From Humitalea sp050632385 (GTDB lineage Bacteria; Pseudomonadota; Alphaproteobacteria; Acetobacterales; Acetobacteraceae), in NCBI RefSeq assembly GCF_050632385.1, contig NZ_CP192599.1:5580001-5644000 (forward strand): a stretch of 64,000 bases of DNA. The letters run 5' to 3'. Positions 23,716-33,520 of the stretch are shown here, in pieces; the stretch's first letter is position 1; each line of letters begins with the position of its first letter. The translations under genes and the position numbers were made by a program. The notes under the pieces were generated by a model, which saw only the letters and a program-made list of their open reading frames with translations, did not search any database and was not told the origin of the DNA.

Positions 23716-26700
23716 CGCGCAGACCCGGTCCGGCCGGGCCGGGCCGGCTTTCGCGACACGCATCGGCCCTGCCCCCCCGCAAACCGGCTGGCCCGGCGGC
23801 GCCGCGCCCCATCGCCATCGTCGGTGCCGCCTGCCGGTTCCCCGGGGCGGATGGGCTCGATGCTTTCTGGCGGTTGATGCTGGATGGGGTGGATGCGGTC
23901 GGCACCCTGCCGGCGGACCGCTTCAACCAGGACCGCTTCTTCCATCCCCGCCGCGGTGAGCCTGGCCGCAGCTATTCCTTCGCCGCCGGCCATATCGGCG
24001 ATGCCGCGGCCTTTGACGCCGCCGCCTTCGGCCTGTCCCCGCGCGAAGCGGCGGAGATGGACCCGCAGCAGCGCCTGCTGCTGGAAGTGACGCAACACGC
24101 GTTCGAGGATGCCGGCTGGACCGCGGATGACCGCGCCGGCCAGACCATCGGCGTCTATGTCGGCGGGTCCTCCACCGACTATGCCGAATTGCGGCTGTCG
24201 GATCCTTCGGGCGGCGACCGCTACTTCATGACCGGCAATGCGCTGTCGATCCTGTCGAACCGGCTGACCAATGTGTTCGACCTGCGCGGGCCGGGCCAGA
24301 CGATCGACACCGCCTGTTCGTCGGCGCTGGTGGCGCTCGACCTCGCGGTCCAGGCGGTGCGCATGGGCCGGGTGGATGCGGCGGTGGTGGGCGGCGTGCA
24401 GATGCTGCTGTCGCCCTATGCCTTCCTGGGGTTTTCCTCGGCGTCCATGCTGTCGCCGACCGGGCGTTGCCATCCCTTTGGCGCGGCCGCCGATGGCTAT
24501 GTGCGGGCCGAGGGCGCGGGCACCATCATCCTCAAGCCGCTCGACCAGGCCTTGGCGGATGGCGACCGGGTCCGGGCGGTGCTGCTGGGCACCGGCGTCA
24601 ACGCGGCGGGGCGGACGATCGGGCTGTCGCTGCCGAACGAACAGGCGCAGGCCCGGCTGATGGGCCAGGTCCTGGCGGAAACCGGCGTGCATCCAGACCG
24701 GCTGGCCTATTTCGAGGCGCATGGCACCGGCACCCAGGTGGGCGACCCGCTGGAGGCCGAGGCGATCGGTCGCGCCGTCGGCACCCACCGCGCCCGGCCG
24801 CTGCCGGTCGGATCGGTCAAGAGCAACATCGGCCACCTGGAACCGGCCAGCGGCATGGCCGGGCTGCTGAAGGCCATGCTGATCCTGGAACACGGCGTCG
24901 TGCCGCCCAGCCTGCATGCCACCCCGGCCAATCCGAACATCGCCTTCGGCAAGCTGAACCTGCGCGTGGTCACGGCGGCCGAACCGCTCGGCCGGCCGGA
25001 CCAGGGCGCGGTGATCGGGGTCAATTCCTTCGGCTTTGGCGGCACCAACGCGACGGTGCTGCTGGCGGCGGCCCCCGCCGATGCCCCGGCCGATACCGCC
25101 CTGGCGGCCGGCGGCCAGGCGCCGGCGCTGCTGCTGTCGGCCCGGTCGGCGCCGCAGCTTCGTGCGCTGGCGGCGGCGTGGCAGGCCAGGCTCGGCCAGC
25201 CTGGCGCCGATGGCGCGCATTTGGCACGCGGGGCGGCGCGGCATCGCGACCTGTGGACCCACCGGCTGGCGGTGCGCGGCCCGGATGCGATGGCGATGGC
25301 GCGGTCGATCGCTGGCTGGGCGGGCGGCAAGGTCGCCCAGGGCGTCACCCTTGGCGTCACCCAGGGCGTCGCCCGTGTGTCGGGCGCCCAGCGCGGACCG
25401 CGCGCCACGCCGGGCGGCGACATCGCCTTCGTGTTTTCCGGCAATGGCGCCCAGCACGCGGCGATGGGGCGGGAGGCGCTGGCCAACCCGGCCTTCCGCA
25501 CCGGGCTGACAGCCGCCGATGCGGTGCTGACGCCGCTGCTTGGCTGGTCGGTGCTGGATGTTGTCGCGCGCGGCACCACCGATGACGCGCTGGCCGCGAC
25601 CGAAATCGCCCAGCCGCTGATCTTCGCCACCCAGGTCGCGACCCTGGCGGCCCTGGCCGCCGAGGGCATCACCCCGGCCATGGTTTTTGGCCATTCGGTC
25701 GGTGAGGTCGCCGCGGCCTTCGCCGCCGGCATCCTGGACCTGCCTGATGCCGCCCGGCTGATCGTCGCCCGCAGCCGTGCCCAGGCCGCGACCCGCGGCC
25801 GGGGGCGGATGGCGGCCCTCGCCACCGACGCCGCCACCGCCGCCCCCCTGCTGGCCGCGGCTGGGCCGGGGCTGGAGATCGCGGCGGTCAACGCGCCCGC
25901 GTCGCTCACCATCGCCGGCCCCGGCGAGGCCATCGCGCGACTGGCCGCCGCCATGGACGCCGCCCGGGTGCCGTGCATCCCGCTCGACCTCGACTACGCC
26001 TTCCATTCCGCGGCGATGGAGCCGGTCGGCGTCGCGCTGGTCGATGACCTCGCCGGGCTGGCGCCGCGCGCGGGGCAGGTGCCCTTCATCTCCACCGTCA
26101 CCGGCGCGCGGATCGACGGCACCGAGGCGGACGGAGCCTATTGGTGGCGCAACCTGCGCCAGCCGGTGCGGTTCCATGACGCGACGCGGTCGGCCCTGGC
26201 GGCCGGGGCGCGCATCTTCATCGAGATCGGCAGCCACGCCGTGCTGCAATCCTACCTGCGCGAATCGGCACGGGCGGAAAACCTGGACGCGGTGAACCTG
26301 CCGACGCTGACCCGTCGCGATGGGCTGGGCGATCCGTTCCCGGGCATCGCCGACCGGGCCTTCGTCCGCGGCGTCGATACGCGAGGGGCCACCGCCCTGG
26401 CCGGGCCGCCGGCGCGCAGGATGCTGCCGCTGACCCCCTTTGCCCGCAGCCGGGTCTGGATGCCGGTCAGCAGCGAATCGGCCCGCCTGCAGGATCCGGT
26501 CCAGGACCATCCGCTGCTCGGCTTCCGCCAGGGGGCCGCGCCCGCGTTGTGGCGCCACGCGCTGGACACGGCGCTGATGCCCTGGCTGGCCGACCACGCC
26601 CTGGGCGGGGACCCGGTGCTGCCGGCTGCCGCCATGCTGGACATGGCGCTGGCCGCGCTCGCGGCCCGCATGCCGGAGGCCGTGGCGTGGGAGGTCGCAT

Positions 26701-29700
26701 CCTTCCAGATCCTGCGCCCGCTGACCCTGGAACAGGACCGGGCGCGCGAAACGCTCTGCACGCTGGACCAGGATGGCGGCTTCCGGATCGAAAGCCGGCG
26801 CCGCATGTCGGATGATGCCTGGACCCTGCATGCGCGCGGACGGGTCGCCGCATCATCCGGTGCCGCCGTGCCGCCGGCCGTCGATTGGCCTGCCGCCCTG
26901 GCGGAGGGCAAGCCGCTGTCGGGCGCCAGGCTGCGGGACCGGGCGCAGCGCCTGGGGCTGTCCTACGGACCCGCCTTCGCGGCCGTGGTCTCGGTGCGGG
27001 CGGAGCCTGGGGCGGGGCGGGCCGATGTGACCCTGCGCCTGCCGGACACAGCGCCCCCGGCCGGGTTCCTGCTGCACCCGTCCCTGCTGGACGGGGCGTT
27101 CCAGGGCTTGCTCGGGCTGGTGGCGATGGATTTGCCGCTGGGCGACGTGCCATTGCCGGTGCGTCTGGGCCGGCTTGTGATGCTGCGCGGCGGCGGGGTG
27201 CCGGTGCTGGCGCGCATCCATGTCACCCGGCGCGGCAGCCGGGCGGCTTCGGCCGATATGCTGCTGCTGGATGGCACCGGCCGGGCCGTCGCGGTGCTGC
27301 GCGACCTGTGGCTGCAACGCATCCGCCTGCCGGCCGGCGACCGCGCGACGGGCGTGCCGGAAGCGATCGAAACCTGCCTGTTGCCGATGCCGGACGGCCC
27401 GACCCCGGCGCCCGCGCCGGGCCCCGCCCAGGCGCGTGCGCGCCGCGCGGCGGAAGCGCTGGATGTGACGCTGGACGCCCGCGAAACGGCCTTGCTGCTT
27501 GAGGCCGCGATCGCGTCGGCCGCGCAGGCGGCCTTGCGCGGCGATGCGGCATCGCAGGCTTTGTTCCGCGGCCCGCTGCGCCGCGCGGTGGATCGCGCGC
27601 TGATCGAGGATGGGCTGGTCGAAGCCGATCCCGCCGGCACCGGCACCCGGCCGGTCGAAGGCGCGGCCCTGCCCGATGCCGGCGACATCTGGCGCCAGGT
27701 GATGACCGAGGCACCGTCGCTGGCGCCGGACCTGGCCTGGCTGGCGCGGTCGATCGAAACCCTGCCGGTGGCGCTGATGGGATCGGACGCCGGCGCGGCC
27801 CAGGCCGGCACCCTGCCGCCGATCGGCAGCGGGGGCTGGGCGCGGCTGGTGCAGGTCGTCGCCGCCGCCGCCGAGGCCGCCGTCGCCGGCTGGCCGGCCG
27901 CACGGCCGCTGCGGGTGCTGGAGGTCGGGGTCGGCGGGCTTGCCGCGCCCCTGGCCACGGCCCTGGCGGCGCAGGGGCGGCGCGTGGTGCTGACCATCGC
28001 GACCCTGCAAGGCGCGGCCCCGCCGATCGCCCCGCCGGGTGTGGAAATCCATCAGGCGGCCTGGGCGCCCGGCCAGCCGCTGCCCCCGGCCGACCTGATC
28101 CTGGGCGTGGCCCCGTCGGCCATGTCGCGCGCCGGCCGCGCCATCGCGCCGGTGCTGGCCGCGTCCCTGGCGCCGGGCGGCATCCTGCTGCTGGCCGAAC
28201 CCGCGCCGGGCCGGTTGTGGGACCTGTGCTGCGGCCAGGATCCCGCCTGGTGGGAGGGCGAGGGCCTGCCCGATGCCCCCGCCTGGACCATCGCGCTGCA
28301 CGAGGCCGGGCTGGCCGGTGCCGAGGCCCGCCATCTGGTCGCCGCCCCCTGGCCCGCGCTGCTGTTGGCCGGGCATCGCCCAGCCGAGGCCCCGGTGGCC
28401 GAACCGTCCGCGACCACCCTGTTGCTGGCCGATGCCGCCAGCGCGGCACTGGCCGATGCGCTGGCGCCACTGCTGCCTGCGCTGGCCGAACGTGCCGCCT
28501 TCCCGGCCGAGATCCTGCCGCGCCGGTTGCGTGGCGCCCGCGTGGTGGTGCTCTTGGCGCCGGAACCGGCGGGGTTGGCCACCTGCCTCGGCGCGCTGAT
28601 GCGGCTGGCCGAGACCTGCCGCGGCACCGGCGCCAGTTTCTGCGTGGTCGTGCGCGGCGCCGAGGCCGGCGATGCGGGGGCCGCCGCCGTGCTGGCCGCG
28701 CTGCGCGTGCTGGCCAATGAAATGACCGAGTTGAAGCCGGTCCGCATCGACCTGGACCCCGGCATCGCCGCGTCCGCCGCCGCCGCGCTGCTGGCCGCGG
28801 CCCTGGCGCAGGACGGCGAACCGGAGGTCGTGCTGACGCCCGCCGCCCGGCTGGCGCCGCGCGTCGCCGCCCTGCCGCAGTCCGAGGCACCGGGCCCGCG
28901 CAGCCTGGCGATCCGCCACCCGGGCAACCTCGGCACCCTGGCCTGGGAACCGATGGCCCAGCCCGCCGTGCCGGGACCGGGAGAGGTCGTGCTGCGGGTC
29001 CTCGCGGCCGGGCTGAATTTCCGCGACGTGATGTGGGCCCAGGGGCTGCTGCCCGAGGAAGCCCTGATGGACGGCTTTGCCGGCGCCGGCCTCGGCATGG
29101 AATGCGCCGGCGTGGTCGAGGCGGTGGGGGCGGGTGCCATGCATCGCCCGGGCGACCGGGTGTTCGGTTTCGCGCCGCGCGCCCTGGCCGATCGCGCGGT
29201 GACCCGCGATGCGGCCTTGGTGCCGCTGCCGCAGGGGCTGGACCCCGCCGCCGCCGCGACCTTGCCGGTCGCCTTCATGACCGCGATCCATGCGCTGGAA
29301 GGCTGCGCGCGGATCGCCCCCGGCGAATCCGTCCTGATCCATGGCGGCGCGGGCGGCGTGGGGCTTGCGGCCTTGCAGGTGGCGCAGGCGGCCGGCGCGC
29401 GGGTCGTCGCCACGGCCGGGACGGCGGCGCGGCGGGCGTTCTTGCGGCTGGCCGGGGCTGACCTGGTGCTCGACAGCCGCGACCCGGATTTCGCCGATGC
29501 CCTGCGCGCGGCCTGGCCCGAGGGCGTGGACGTCGTGCTGAACAGCCTGGCCGGCGATGCGATGGAACAGGGCCTGTCGCTGCTGAAGCCCTTCGGGCGC
29601 TTCATCGAACTCGGCAAGCGCGATTTCTTCGAGGACCGGCGCGTGTCGCTCCGCCCCCTGCGGCGCAACGTGACCTATTTCGCCGTGGACGTGGATGAAT

Positions 29701-31076
29701 TGCCCGTCGCGCGCCCCGACGCGGCGCAGGCGGCACTGCGGCGGATGCTGGCCCTGGCCGGCAGCGGCGCGGCCCGCCCGCTGCCGCATGCCGTCCGCGC
29801 GGCGTCGGAGATCGAGGCCGCGTTCCGCACGCTCCAGGCCGGGACGCATTTCGGCAAGATCGTGATCATCCCGCCGCAAGCGGGTGTTGCGACGGCCGAA
29901 GCGCCGCCGGCGGTCGAATGGGTGCCGCCGCCGGGCACGGTGGTGGTGACGGGCGGGACCTCGGGCTTTGGGCTGGAAGCCGCCAAATGGCTGTCCGCGC
30001 GGGGCGTGAAGCGGTTGGCGCTGATTTCCCGCCGTGGCCCGGCGACGCCGGGGATGGATCGTGCCATCGCGGCGCTGGCGGGCCTGGGCGCCGATGCCTC
30101 GGCCCATGCCTGCGACGTCGCGGACCCGGTGGCGCTGGCCGCGACCCTGGCCGCGATCCGGGCCGATGGCGCGATCGGCGGCGTGGTGCATGCCGCGGCG
30201 GTGTTCGACGATGGCGCCGCGACGGCGCTGGACGACGCGCGCTTCGCCGCCGTGCTGCGGCCGAAACTGGACGCGGCCCTGGCGCTGGACCGGCTGACGG
30301 CGGGTGATCCGCTGGGGCTGTTCTTGCTGTTTTCCTCGGCGACGACGCTGCTGGGCAATCCGGGGCAGGCGAATTACGTCGCGGCCAATGCGGGGCTTGA
30401 GGCGCTGGCGCGGCGCCGCCACGCGATGGGCCGGCCGGCGCTGGCCGTGGCCTGGGGGCCGATCGCCGATACCGGCGTGCTGGCCGCCGATGCCGCGACC
30501 GCCGCCGTCCTGCAGCGGCGTATCGGTGCGGCGCCGATGGCGGCGATGGCGGCGCTGGACGCGCTGCCGGCGCTCTTCGCCTCCGGCCGCCCGGTGGTGG
30601 CGCTGGCGCAGCTGGCCTGGGGTAAGGCGGGCGCGCTGCTGCCGATCCTGGCCGAGCCGATGTTCACCGCCATGCGCGGCACCGACACGGCCCGGCCGCC
30701 CGAGGATCTGCGCGCCGAATTGCGCGCCCTGGCGCCCGACCAGTTGCGCGAACGCCTGGTCGCCCTGGCGGTCGAGGAAGTCGCGCGCATCCTGCGCCTG
30801 CCGCCCGACAATGTGCTGCCCGATGCGCCGGTCGCGTCCCTTGGCCTCGACAGCCTGGGCGCGCTGGAATTGCGCACCGCGCTGGAACAGCGCATCGGCC
30901 AGGCCGTGCCCCTGGCCGCCGTGACCGAGGACCTGACCATCGCCCGCCTGGCCGCCCGCATTGCCGAGGGCCTGTCCGACACACGCGGCGAAATGGCCAT
31001 GGACGCGCTGGTCGAGAGTTTCGAGCCCCAGGCGGCGCTTGAGCCTGTGGCAGCGCCCCGCGACGGCGGGGTATAG
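23712..31076 (+). CDS. Single-module highly reducing type I polyketide synthase
   Basis: A 2454-residue megasynthase. Domains in order: KS (about 34-470; Cys202 in DTACSSA, His337 in EAHGTGT, His375 in NIGHLE); AT (about 570-880; FSGNGAQ, Ser662 in GHSVGE, YAFH specificity motif); DH (about 930-1180; His962 in HALGGDPVLP); a degenerate methyltransferase-like region (about 1330-1560; VLEVGVGG near 1402); ER (about 1735-2060; GLNFRDVM, HGGAGGVG at 1877); KR (about 2075-2290; VVVTGGTSGFG, FSS near 2208, Tyr2222); ACP (Ser2381 in LGLDSLG). No thioesterase. One complete reductive set implies iterative synthesis of a saturated acyl chain on the ACP. ATG 23712 overlaps the glycosyltransferase stop. 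The neighbouring alpha-oxoamine synthase is the likely release enzyme. It resembles rhizobial RkpA in context. Confidence 0.96.
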   Translation: MTRRPGPAGPGRLSRHASALPPRKPAGPAAPRPIAIVGAACRFPGADGLDAFWRLMLDGVDAVGTLPADRFNQDRFFHPRRGEPGRSYSFAAGHIGDAAAFDAAAFGLSPREAAEMDPQQRLLLEVTQHAFEDAGWTADDRAGQTIGVYVGGSSTDYAELRLSDPSGGDRYFMTGNALSILSNRLTNVFDLRGPGQTIDTACSSALVALDLAVQAVRMGRVDAAVVGGVQMLLSPYAFLGFSSASMLSPTGRCHPFGAAADGYVRAEGAGTIILKPLDQALADGDRVRAVLLGTGVNAAGRTIGLSLPNEQAQARLMGQVLAETGVHPDRLAYFEAHGTGTQVGDPLEAEAIGRAVGTHRARPLPVGSVKSNIGHLEPASGMAGLLKAMLILEHGVVPPSLHATPANPNIAFGKLNLRVVTAAEPLGRPDQGAVIGVNSFGFGGTNATVLLAAAPADAPADTALAAGGQAPALLLSARSAPQLRALAAAWQARLGQPGADGAHLARGAARHRDLWTHRLAVRGPDAMAMARSIAGWAGGKVAQGVTLGVTQGVARVSGAQRGPRATPGGDIAFVFSGNGAQHAAMGREALANPAFRTGLTAADAVLTPLLGWSVLDVVARGTTDDALAATEIAQPLIFATQVATLAALAAEGITPAMVFGHSVGEVAAAFAAGILDLPDAARLIVARSRAQAATRGRGRMAALATDAATAAPLLAAAGPGLEIAAVNAPASLTIAGPGEAIARLAAAMDAARVPCIPLDLDYAFHSAAMEPVGVALVDDLAGLAPRAGQVPFISTVTGARIDGTEADGAYWWRNLRQPVRFHDATRSALAAGARIFIEIGSHAVLQSYLRESARAENLDAVNLPTLTRRDGLGDPFPGIADRAFVRGVDTRGATALAGPPARRMLPLTPFARSRVWMPVSSESARLQDPVQDHPLLGFRQGAAPALWRHALDTALMPWLADHALGGDPVLPAAAMLDMALAALAARMPEAVAWEVASFQILRPLTLEQDRARETLCTLDQDGGFRIESRRRMSDDAWTLHARGRVAASSGAAVPPAVDWPAALAEGKPLSGARLRDRAQRLGLSYGPAFAAVVSVRAEPGAGRADVTLRLPDTAPPAGFLLHPSLLDGAFQGLLGLVAMDLPLGDVPLPVRLGRLVMLRGGGVPVLARIHVTRRGSRAASADMLLLDGTGRAVAVLRDLWLQRIRLPAGDRATGVPEAIETCLLPMPDGPTPAPAPGPAQARARRAAEALDVTLDARETALLLEAAIASAAQAALRGDAASQALFRGPLRRAVDRALIEDGLVEADPAGTGTRPVEGAALPDAGDIWRQVMTEAPSLAPDLAWLARSIETLPVALMGSDAGAAQAGTLPPIGSGGWARLVQVVAAAAEAAVAGWPAARPLRVLEVGVGGLAAPLATALAAQGRRVVLTIATLQGAAPPIAPPGVEIHQAAWAPGQPLPPADLILGVAPSAMSRAGRAIAPVLAASLAPGGILLLAEPAPGRLWDLCCGQDPAWWEGEGLPDAPAWTIALHEAGLAGAEARHLVAAPWPALLLAGHRPAEAPVAEPSATTLLLADAASAALADALAPLLPALAERAAFPAEILPRRLRGARVVVLLAPEPAGLATCLGALMRLAETCRGTGASFCVVVRGAEAGDAGAAAVLAALRVLANEMTELKPVRIDLDPGIAASAAAALLAAALAQDGEPEVVLTPAARLAPRVAALPQSEAPGPRSLAIRHPGNLGTLAWEPMAQPAVPGPGEVVLRVLAAGLNFRDVMWAQGLLPEEALMDGFAGAGLGMECAGVVEAVGAGAMHRPGDRVFGFAPRALADRAVTRDAALVPLPQGLDPAAAATLPVAFMTAIHALEGCARIAPGESVLIHGGAGGVGLAALQVAQAAGARVVATAGTAARRAFLRLAGADLVLDSRDPDFADALRAAWPEGVDVVLNSLAGDAMEQGLSLLKPFGRFIELGKRDFFEDRRVSLRPLRRNVTYFAVDVDELPVARPDAAQAALRRMLALAGSGAARPLPHAVRAASEIEAAFRTLQAGTHFGKIVIIPPQAGVATAEAPPAVEWVPPPGTVVVTGGTSGFGLEAAKWLSARGVKRLALISRRGPATPGMDRAIAALAGLGADASAHACDVADPVALAATLAAIRADGAIGGVVHAAAVFDDGAATALDDARFAAVLRPKLDAALALDRLTAGDPLGLFLLFSSATTLLGNPGQANYVAANAGLEALARRRHAMGRPALAVAWGPIADTGVLAADAATAAVLQRRIGAAPMAAMAALDALPALFASGRPVVALAQLAWGKAGALLPILAEPMFTAMRGTDTARPPEDLRAELRALAPDQLRERLVALAVEEVARILRLPPDNVLPDAPVASLGLDSLGALELRTALEQRIGQAVPLAAVTEDLTIARLAARIAEGLSDTRGEMAMDALVESFEPQAALEPVAAPRDGGV

Positions 31077-31082
31077 ATACGC

Positions 31083-32399
31083 ATGGGTATCGGTACGGGC
31101 GGCGGTTTCGGGCTTTCGGCGGGGCAGCGGCTGCAACTGGTGCAGCGCCTGGCCAAGCGCCGGTTGACCGAGACGTTTTCCCCCGACGACCCGCGCGATT
31201 TCTCGACCCTGCCGGCGCTGCGCGATTTCGGGCTGATGCGGGAGGCGATGCAGAGCCTCGACATCCCATCGCCCTTCAACATCCCGCACGAGGCCCGGGC
31301 GGGCGCGCGCAGCCGCATCGCGGGGCGGGAGGTGATCAACTTCTCCTCCTACGACTACCTCGGGCTGAACGGCGATCCGCGGATCGCGGCGGCGGCGCAT
31401 GCGGCGATCGACCATTACGGCGTGTCGGCCTCCGCCTCCCGCATCGTGTCGGGCGAAAGGCCGGTGCATGCGGCGCTGGAATCCGCCCTGGCGGCGCATC
31501 ACGGGACCGGGGCGGCGCTGGCCTTCGTATCGGGCCATGCGACCAATGTGACGGTCATCGGCCATCTGATGGGGCCGCGCGACGTCATCCTGCACGATGC
31601 CGCCATCCACAATTCCTGCCTGGAGGGCATACGCCTGTCCGGCGCGCGGCGCGTGCCCTTCGCCCATAACGACTGGGCCGCCGCCGAAGCCGCGCTGGCC
31701 GAGGCCCGGCGCGGCGCCGAACGGGCGCTGGTGCTGATCGAGGGGCATTACTCGATGGATGGCGATGTCCCCGACCTTGCCCGCTTCGTCGCCCTGGCCC
31801 GGCGCCACGACGCCTGGCTGATGGTGGATGAGGCGCATGCGCTGGGTGTGCTCGGCGCCACCGGGCGGGGCCTGGCCGAGGCGCAGGGGGTGGACCCCAC
31901 CGAGGTCGATATCTGGATGGGCACCCTGTCGAAGACCCTGGCCAGTTGCGGCGGCTATATCGCGGCCAGCGCCGGGCTGGTCGATTGGCTGCGGCACACC
32001 GCCCCTGGCTATGTCTATTCGGTCGGCATCGCGCCCGCGCTGGCGGCGGCGGCGGTCGCCTCGCTGGCGGTGCTGCGGGCTGAACCCGAGCGGGTCGCCC
32101 GGCTGAACCGCAATGCCGCGCGGTTCCTGGCCCTGTTGCGGGAACGGGGCTTCGATACGGGCGGTTCGGCCGGGCATGCGATCGTGCCGGTGCTGACCCG
32201 GTCCTCGATCCGGGCCGGGCGGCTGTCGGCGGCGCTGGCGGAAGCGGGCGTGAATGTGCAGCCGATCATCTTCCCCGCGGTGCCGGAACAGGCGGCGCGG
32301 CTGCGGTTCTTCCTGTCGGCGACCCATACGGCCGAGGACCTGCACGCCGCCGCCGATGCGCTGGTCGCGGCCGATTCCGGCCAGCGGCGCGCGGGTTGA
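31083..32399 (+). CDS. Alpha-oxoamine synthase (KAPA synthase / serine palmitoyltransferase type)
   Basis: A 438-residue PLP enzyme of fold type I. After a helical leader of about 65 residues it has NFSSYDYLGLNGDPR, SASASRIVSGERPVH, LIEGHYSMDGDVPDL, the cofactor Asp/His in MVDEAHALGVLGATGRG, and the Schiff-base Lys284 in MGTLSKTLASCGGY. The family condenses an acyl thioester with glycine, alanine or serine, losing CO2, to give a 2-amino-ketone. It starts six bases after the polyketide synthase, whose product has no thioesterase to release it, so I infer it off-loads the chain from the ACP as a sphingoid-like amino-ketone. No bio genes are nearby, making biotin synthesis unlikely. RkpG of Sinorhizobium is a contextual counterpart. 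Confidence 0.92.
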   Translation: MGIGTGGGFGLSAGQRLQLVQRLAKRRLTETFSPDDPRDFSTLPALRDFGLMREAMQSLDIPSPFNIPHEARAGARSRIAGREVINFSSYDYLGLNGDPRIAAAAHAAIDHYGVSASASRIVSGERPVHAALESALAAHHGTGAALAFVSGHATNVTVIGHLMGPRDVILHDAAIHNSCLEGIRLSGARRVPFAHNDWAAAEAALAEARRGAERALVLIEGHYSMDGDVPDLARFVALARRHDAWLMVDEAHALGVLGATGRGLAEAQGVDPTEVDIWMGTLSKTLASCGGYIAASAGLVDWLRHTAPGYVYSVGIAPALAAAAVASLAVLRAEPERVARLNRNAARFLALLRERGFDTGGSAGHAIVPVLTRSSIRAGRLSAALAEAGVNVQPIIFPAVPEQAARLRFFLSATHTAEDLHAAADALVAADSGQRRAG

Positions 32400-33520
32400 A
32401 CGCTCCGCCCATCGCGGGCACGGGTGTGATCGTTCGGCCCGTCGACAGCGCCGGCGATGCCGCGACCTTCCTCGACCTGCCGCGCCGCCTGGGCTGGTCG
32501 GTGCCGCTGCGTTTCGAGGAAGCCCTGGTCTTCAACCCCCGCCGGAACGGCGTGCTGCGGGAATGGGAGGTCGCGCGCTTCATCGCCTGGCGCGGCGACC
32601 GGCCGGTCGGGCGGATCACCGCGGCCCGCCCGCTGCTGCCGGACGTGGCGCCAATCGGCACCTTCGGCTTCCTGGCGCTGGAGCAGGATGCGGCGGTGCT
32701 GGAGGCGCTGCTGGCCGCCGCCGCCGCCTGGCTGTCCGCGCGGGGCATCACGCGTTGGCGCGGGCCGCTATCGGTGTCGATCAACCATGAGGTCGGGGCG
32801 CTGGTCGCCGGCTTTGGGCGCCCGGGCAGCCTGCGGACCCCGATCACCCCGCCCTGGCTGCCCGCCATGCTGGATGCGACCGGCCTGGTGCGGGAGATGG
32901 TGGTGCATGCCCATCTGTTGCGGGTCGCCGAGGAAAAGCACCGCGCCCGCGCAGCGCGCCTGGGCATGCCGGGACTGGCCATCCGCCGCTTCGACAGGCG
33001 CCGTTTCGCCGCCGAGGCCGCGCTGGTCACCGACCTCTACAACGACGGCTGGGCCGCCAATTGGGGCGCCACCCGCGTCGGCCCGCTGGAAGCGGCGACC
33101 ATCGGCCGGCTGATGCGCCCCGCCCTGCTGACCGGCGAGGTGTTCTTCGCCGAGTTCCAGGGCCGCCCGGTCGGGCTTTGCGCCATCCTGCCCGACCTGA
33201 CCGCGGCGACGGTCGCCTGCCAGGGGCGGATGCTGCCCTTTGGTTGGGCGCGGATGGCGCGGGCGCTGCTGCCGGGCGGCACGGCGCGGGCGCGCATCCC
33301 GCTGCTGGGCACCATCGGGGCGGTGCGGGGGTCGCCCGTTTCCGCACGCGCGGTGGCCGGGCTGCTGTCGGCCGCGATCGGGCTGGCGGACCGGCGCGGC
33401 TGGGCGGAGGTCGAAATCTCCTGGGTCTTGGACTCCAATCGCGCGATGCGGCTGGCGATGGAGCGGCTGCCGGCCCCGGTCGACCGGTCCTGGGCGATCT
33501 GGGGCAGCACCATCGGCTGA
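32396..33520 (+). CDS. GNAT-fold acyltransferase, possible ceramide-synthase-like
   Basis: A 374-residue protein with two GNAT-like halves: an N-terminal RPVDSAGDAATFLDLPRRL, WRGDRPVGRITAA and ALEQDAAVLEALLAAAAAWL (strand-helix of the acyl-CoA site), and a C-terminal half with LYNDGWAANWGATRV and FAEFQGRPVGLCAILPDL. Proteins of this look are often labelled N-acetyltransferase or dATP pyrophosphohydrolase. As I recall, the Caulobacter bacterial ceramide synthase is a GNAT protein of this broad kind. The TTG start overlaps the alpha-oxoamine synthase stop (TTGA), and its own stop overlaps the next ATG. N-acylation of the amino-ketone is the natural inference; the assignment to ceramide synthase is not proven. 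Confidence 0.75.
   Translation: MNAPPIAGTGVIVRPVDSAGDAATFLDLPRRLGWSVPLRFEEALVFNPRRNGVLREWEVARFIAWRGDRPVGRITAARPLLPDVAPIGTFGFLALEQDAAVLEALLAAAAAWLSARGITRWRGPLSVSINHEVGALVAGFGRPGSLRTPITPPWLPAMLDATGLVREMVVHAHLLRVAEEKHRARAARLGMPGLAIRRFDRRRFAAEAALVTDLYNDGWAANWGATRVGPLEAATIGRLMRPALLTGEVFFAEFQGRPVGLCAILPDLTAATVACQGRMLPFGWARMARALLPGGTARARIPLLGTIGAVRGSPVSARAVAGLLSAAIGLADRRGWAEVEISWVLDSNRAMRLAMERLPAPVDRSWAIWGSTIG

Noticed and set aside
23451..26831. An 1126-codon minus-strand frame
   Set aside because: Antisense of the PKS KS-AT region, with shadow-type composition.
26853..32345. An 1830-codon minus-strand frame opposite the polyketide synthase
   Set aside because: Composition is Arg/Gln/His/Gly-rich with no domain; it is the high-GC mirror of the PKS and alpha-oxoamine synthase reading frames.
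31083..32399. Assignment as bioF (8-amino-7-oxononanoate synthase for biotin)
   Set aside because: No biotin genes are adjacent; the gene is locked into a PKS-capsule operon, so the broader family name is safer.
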